Shown here piece by piece: positions 63,001 through 64,000 of a stretch of 64,000 nt of DNA. Made by a program: the position numbers and the translations under genes. Origin of the DNA: Lutjanus erythropterus (Eukaryota; Chordata; Actinopteri; Lutjaniformes; Lutjanidae); contig CM034607.1 of the NCBI GenBank assembly GCA_020091685.1, forward strand, positions 32,584,983 through 32,648,982, in the 5' to 3' direction. Under the pieces are notes generated by a model, which searched no databases, had not been told where the DNA came from, and was given only the letters and a program-made list of their open reading frames with translations. Every line of letters begins with the position of its first letter. Position 1 is the stretch's first letter.

Positions 63001-63303
63001 AAGGAATATGTAACTGGATTGTCATCAAGCATTTCAGAAAAACAACTTCACGATGTCAAAAGACTGACAGTATGTAACAGGCTTTAACAGTAACTGGTAC
63101 AGTTATTTCAATGTCCCTTATATGAAGTTTGAAAAGTAATCCAGCAGCTGATTTCTGCTTTTTTTCACTCATCTGATATCAGAGCAGAAATTTCTACAAG
63201 CTGTACCAATAATCAAAATCATGCTGTAATATTTGTTGGGATTTTGGGATTGGGCTGTTGCCAGGGTAACAACTAATGTGGATCCAAGCGAGGAACAAAT
63301 AAA

Positions 63304-63336
<33 letters not shown>

Positions 63337-63548
63337 AGATGCAGCCTGTTGCTGACTCACAGCGTTGATCCCTGACAGCTGCTGGGAGAGCTGCAGCATG
63401 ACGGCGATGAGGAGGGGCTGTCGATACGCCGACGAGCGGAAAAGCTCGGGGATGGTCACCTTCTTCTCCATGGCCATCTTGGCGCTCTCCTCCTTCATCT
63501 CCTGCAGGTCTTTGCTCACATCCTCACTGCCACGCAGACGAACCAGAG
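60043..63548 (-). CDS. slc2a3: Class I facilitative glucose transporter, C-terminal five exons (GLUT3-like); 5' part beyond window
   Basis: Minus-strand exons are 63548-63361 (188 nt), 61489-61385 (105), 61290-61192 (99), 60716-60513 (204) and 60360-60043 (318 with stop). All have GT/AG borders, and after a split first codon all junctions are phase 0. The sizes match the conserved SLC2A1/3 exon plan. The exons encode the end of the large cytosolic loop ([18 protein letters not shown]), TM7 with the QLS motif typical of class I glucose-selective carriers (QQLSGINA), TM8 (FYYSTGIF), the [10 protein letters not shown] loop, TM10 with [14 protein letters not shown], and TM12 followed by PETRG. 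The protein moves glucose across the plasma membrane. LLLK and the Ser/Thr-Val tail region favour GLUT3 over GLUT1/4, but paralogue assignment is inference. The tail after PETRG is about 74 residues, rich in Pro/Ala/Ser, and ends QESV, longer than usual. TM1-6 lie past 64000. Confidence 0.93.
61490..63360 (-). other. slc2a3 intron 6 (1.87 kb)
   Basis: The intron separates the QLSGINA exon from the FYYSTGIF exon. It contains a (CA)n tract close to the donor and a scrap near 62105-62165 that resembles a dispersed fish repeat (CCAATCAGA...AGAGTAGGGC). No further exon is seen. Confidence 0.85.
63306..63334. repeat. (GT)n microsatellite in slc2a3 intron 6
   Basis: About 14 perfect GT units on the plus strand read as (AC)n in the transcript. 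The tract begins 25 nt inside the intron, just after the exon 6 donor at 63360-63359. Confidence 0.95.
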
Positions 63549-64000
63549 CTGTCAGCGGAACACAAGGCAAAAAAACGCAGCGTGTCTTTTGTTGTTGCTT
63601 TAGCACAGAAACGTAAAGTCAAAGAAGAGACAGAAAAACACTGTGTTGTGCGAACAGGTTGGTGATGCTGAGCTGGCGTGCAAACTCGCTGGTGTAAAGA
63701 ACAAGCAGCTGCAGTGACCAGTCGGCGACCATGATACATAATCCTTAAAACATTTTCACATTTACTGTCCTGATGATTGGATTGTACATCTTCAACTCCT
63801 CAACAAAATCTTAACACAAGGTCCACTCACTACCTTTTTTCACTGTAACCCTGGCAGCCATCTCCATGACAACTGAGCAAGCTCCACTTCACTGATGAGG
63901 ACCGTGGGATTTAAAAGCTCCAGAGGAAGCAGGCAGGGTCCTGTTAAGATTATTTTGTGGTACCGCTATGACAACTTTGGCTTTAAAGATGCAACAAGAG
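63549..64000 (-). other. Intron 5 of slc2a3, running off the window
   Basis: This stretch lies upstream of the 188-nt GLUT exon and must be intron, because the next conserved coding block (PESPRF region) is not found in it in any frame. Nothing else recognisable is present. Confidence 0.6.

Overview
The window looks like nuclear DNA from a spiny-rayed (percomorph-type) teleost fish. It is AT-rich and intron-containing, and it is full of short non-autonomous transposons, tandem repeats and microsatellites of the kind scattered through fish genomes. Three protein-coding genes can be read exon by exon. All lie on the minus strand in the right-hand 26 kb. No bacterial, plasmid or phage feature was seen.

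Layout. Positions 1-31.9 kb hold no coding exon I can defend. They hold a 180-bp tandem repeat (8.7-9.4 kb), a dispersed 200-bp duplication (12.3/13.5 kb), several inverted-repeat MITEs, some nested, hAT-like pieces, LINE and SINE scraps, and two decayed minisatellites (29.1-31.1 kb). At 31.95-32.14 kb there is a credible promoter plus first coding exon on the minus strand: a strong Kozak ATG, 13 coding nucleotides, a consensus donor, and an upstream CTGGGAA-TGTAG motif. Its gene would run leftwards, so much of 1-31.9 kb may be one giant intron. A 39-bp minisatellite array bracketed by direct repeats lies at 33.8-34.7 kb. zg16 (jacalin-related lectin, three coding exons encoding 167 aa, TATA promoter) spans 37.96-41.09 kb. 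abra/STARS (two coding exons, 410 aa) spans 46.42-49.02 kb. A LINE reverse-transcriptase 3' fragment lies at 52.97-53.5 kb. The last five coding exons of a class I glucose transporter, best matched to slc2a3/GLUT3, span 60.04-63.55 kb. Its first exons lie beyond the right edge.

The three genes have unrelated roles: a secreted gut/pancreas lectin, a striated-muscle actin/Rho-SRF regulator and a plasma-membrane hexose carrier. They are ordinary chromosomal neighbours, not a pathway.

The most notable points are: loss of the sugar-binding Asp of the jacalin GxxxD motif in ZG16; a duplicated 220-bp segment bracketing the zg16 promoter; an unusually long Pro/Ala-rich GLUT tail ending in a changed PDZ-type terminus; a CA repeat just inside a GLUT donor site; and the orphan first exon at 31.95 kb. 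I found no convincing new multi-gene system.
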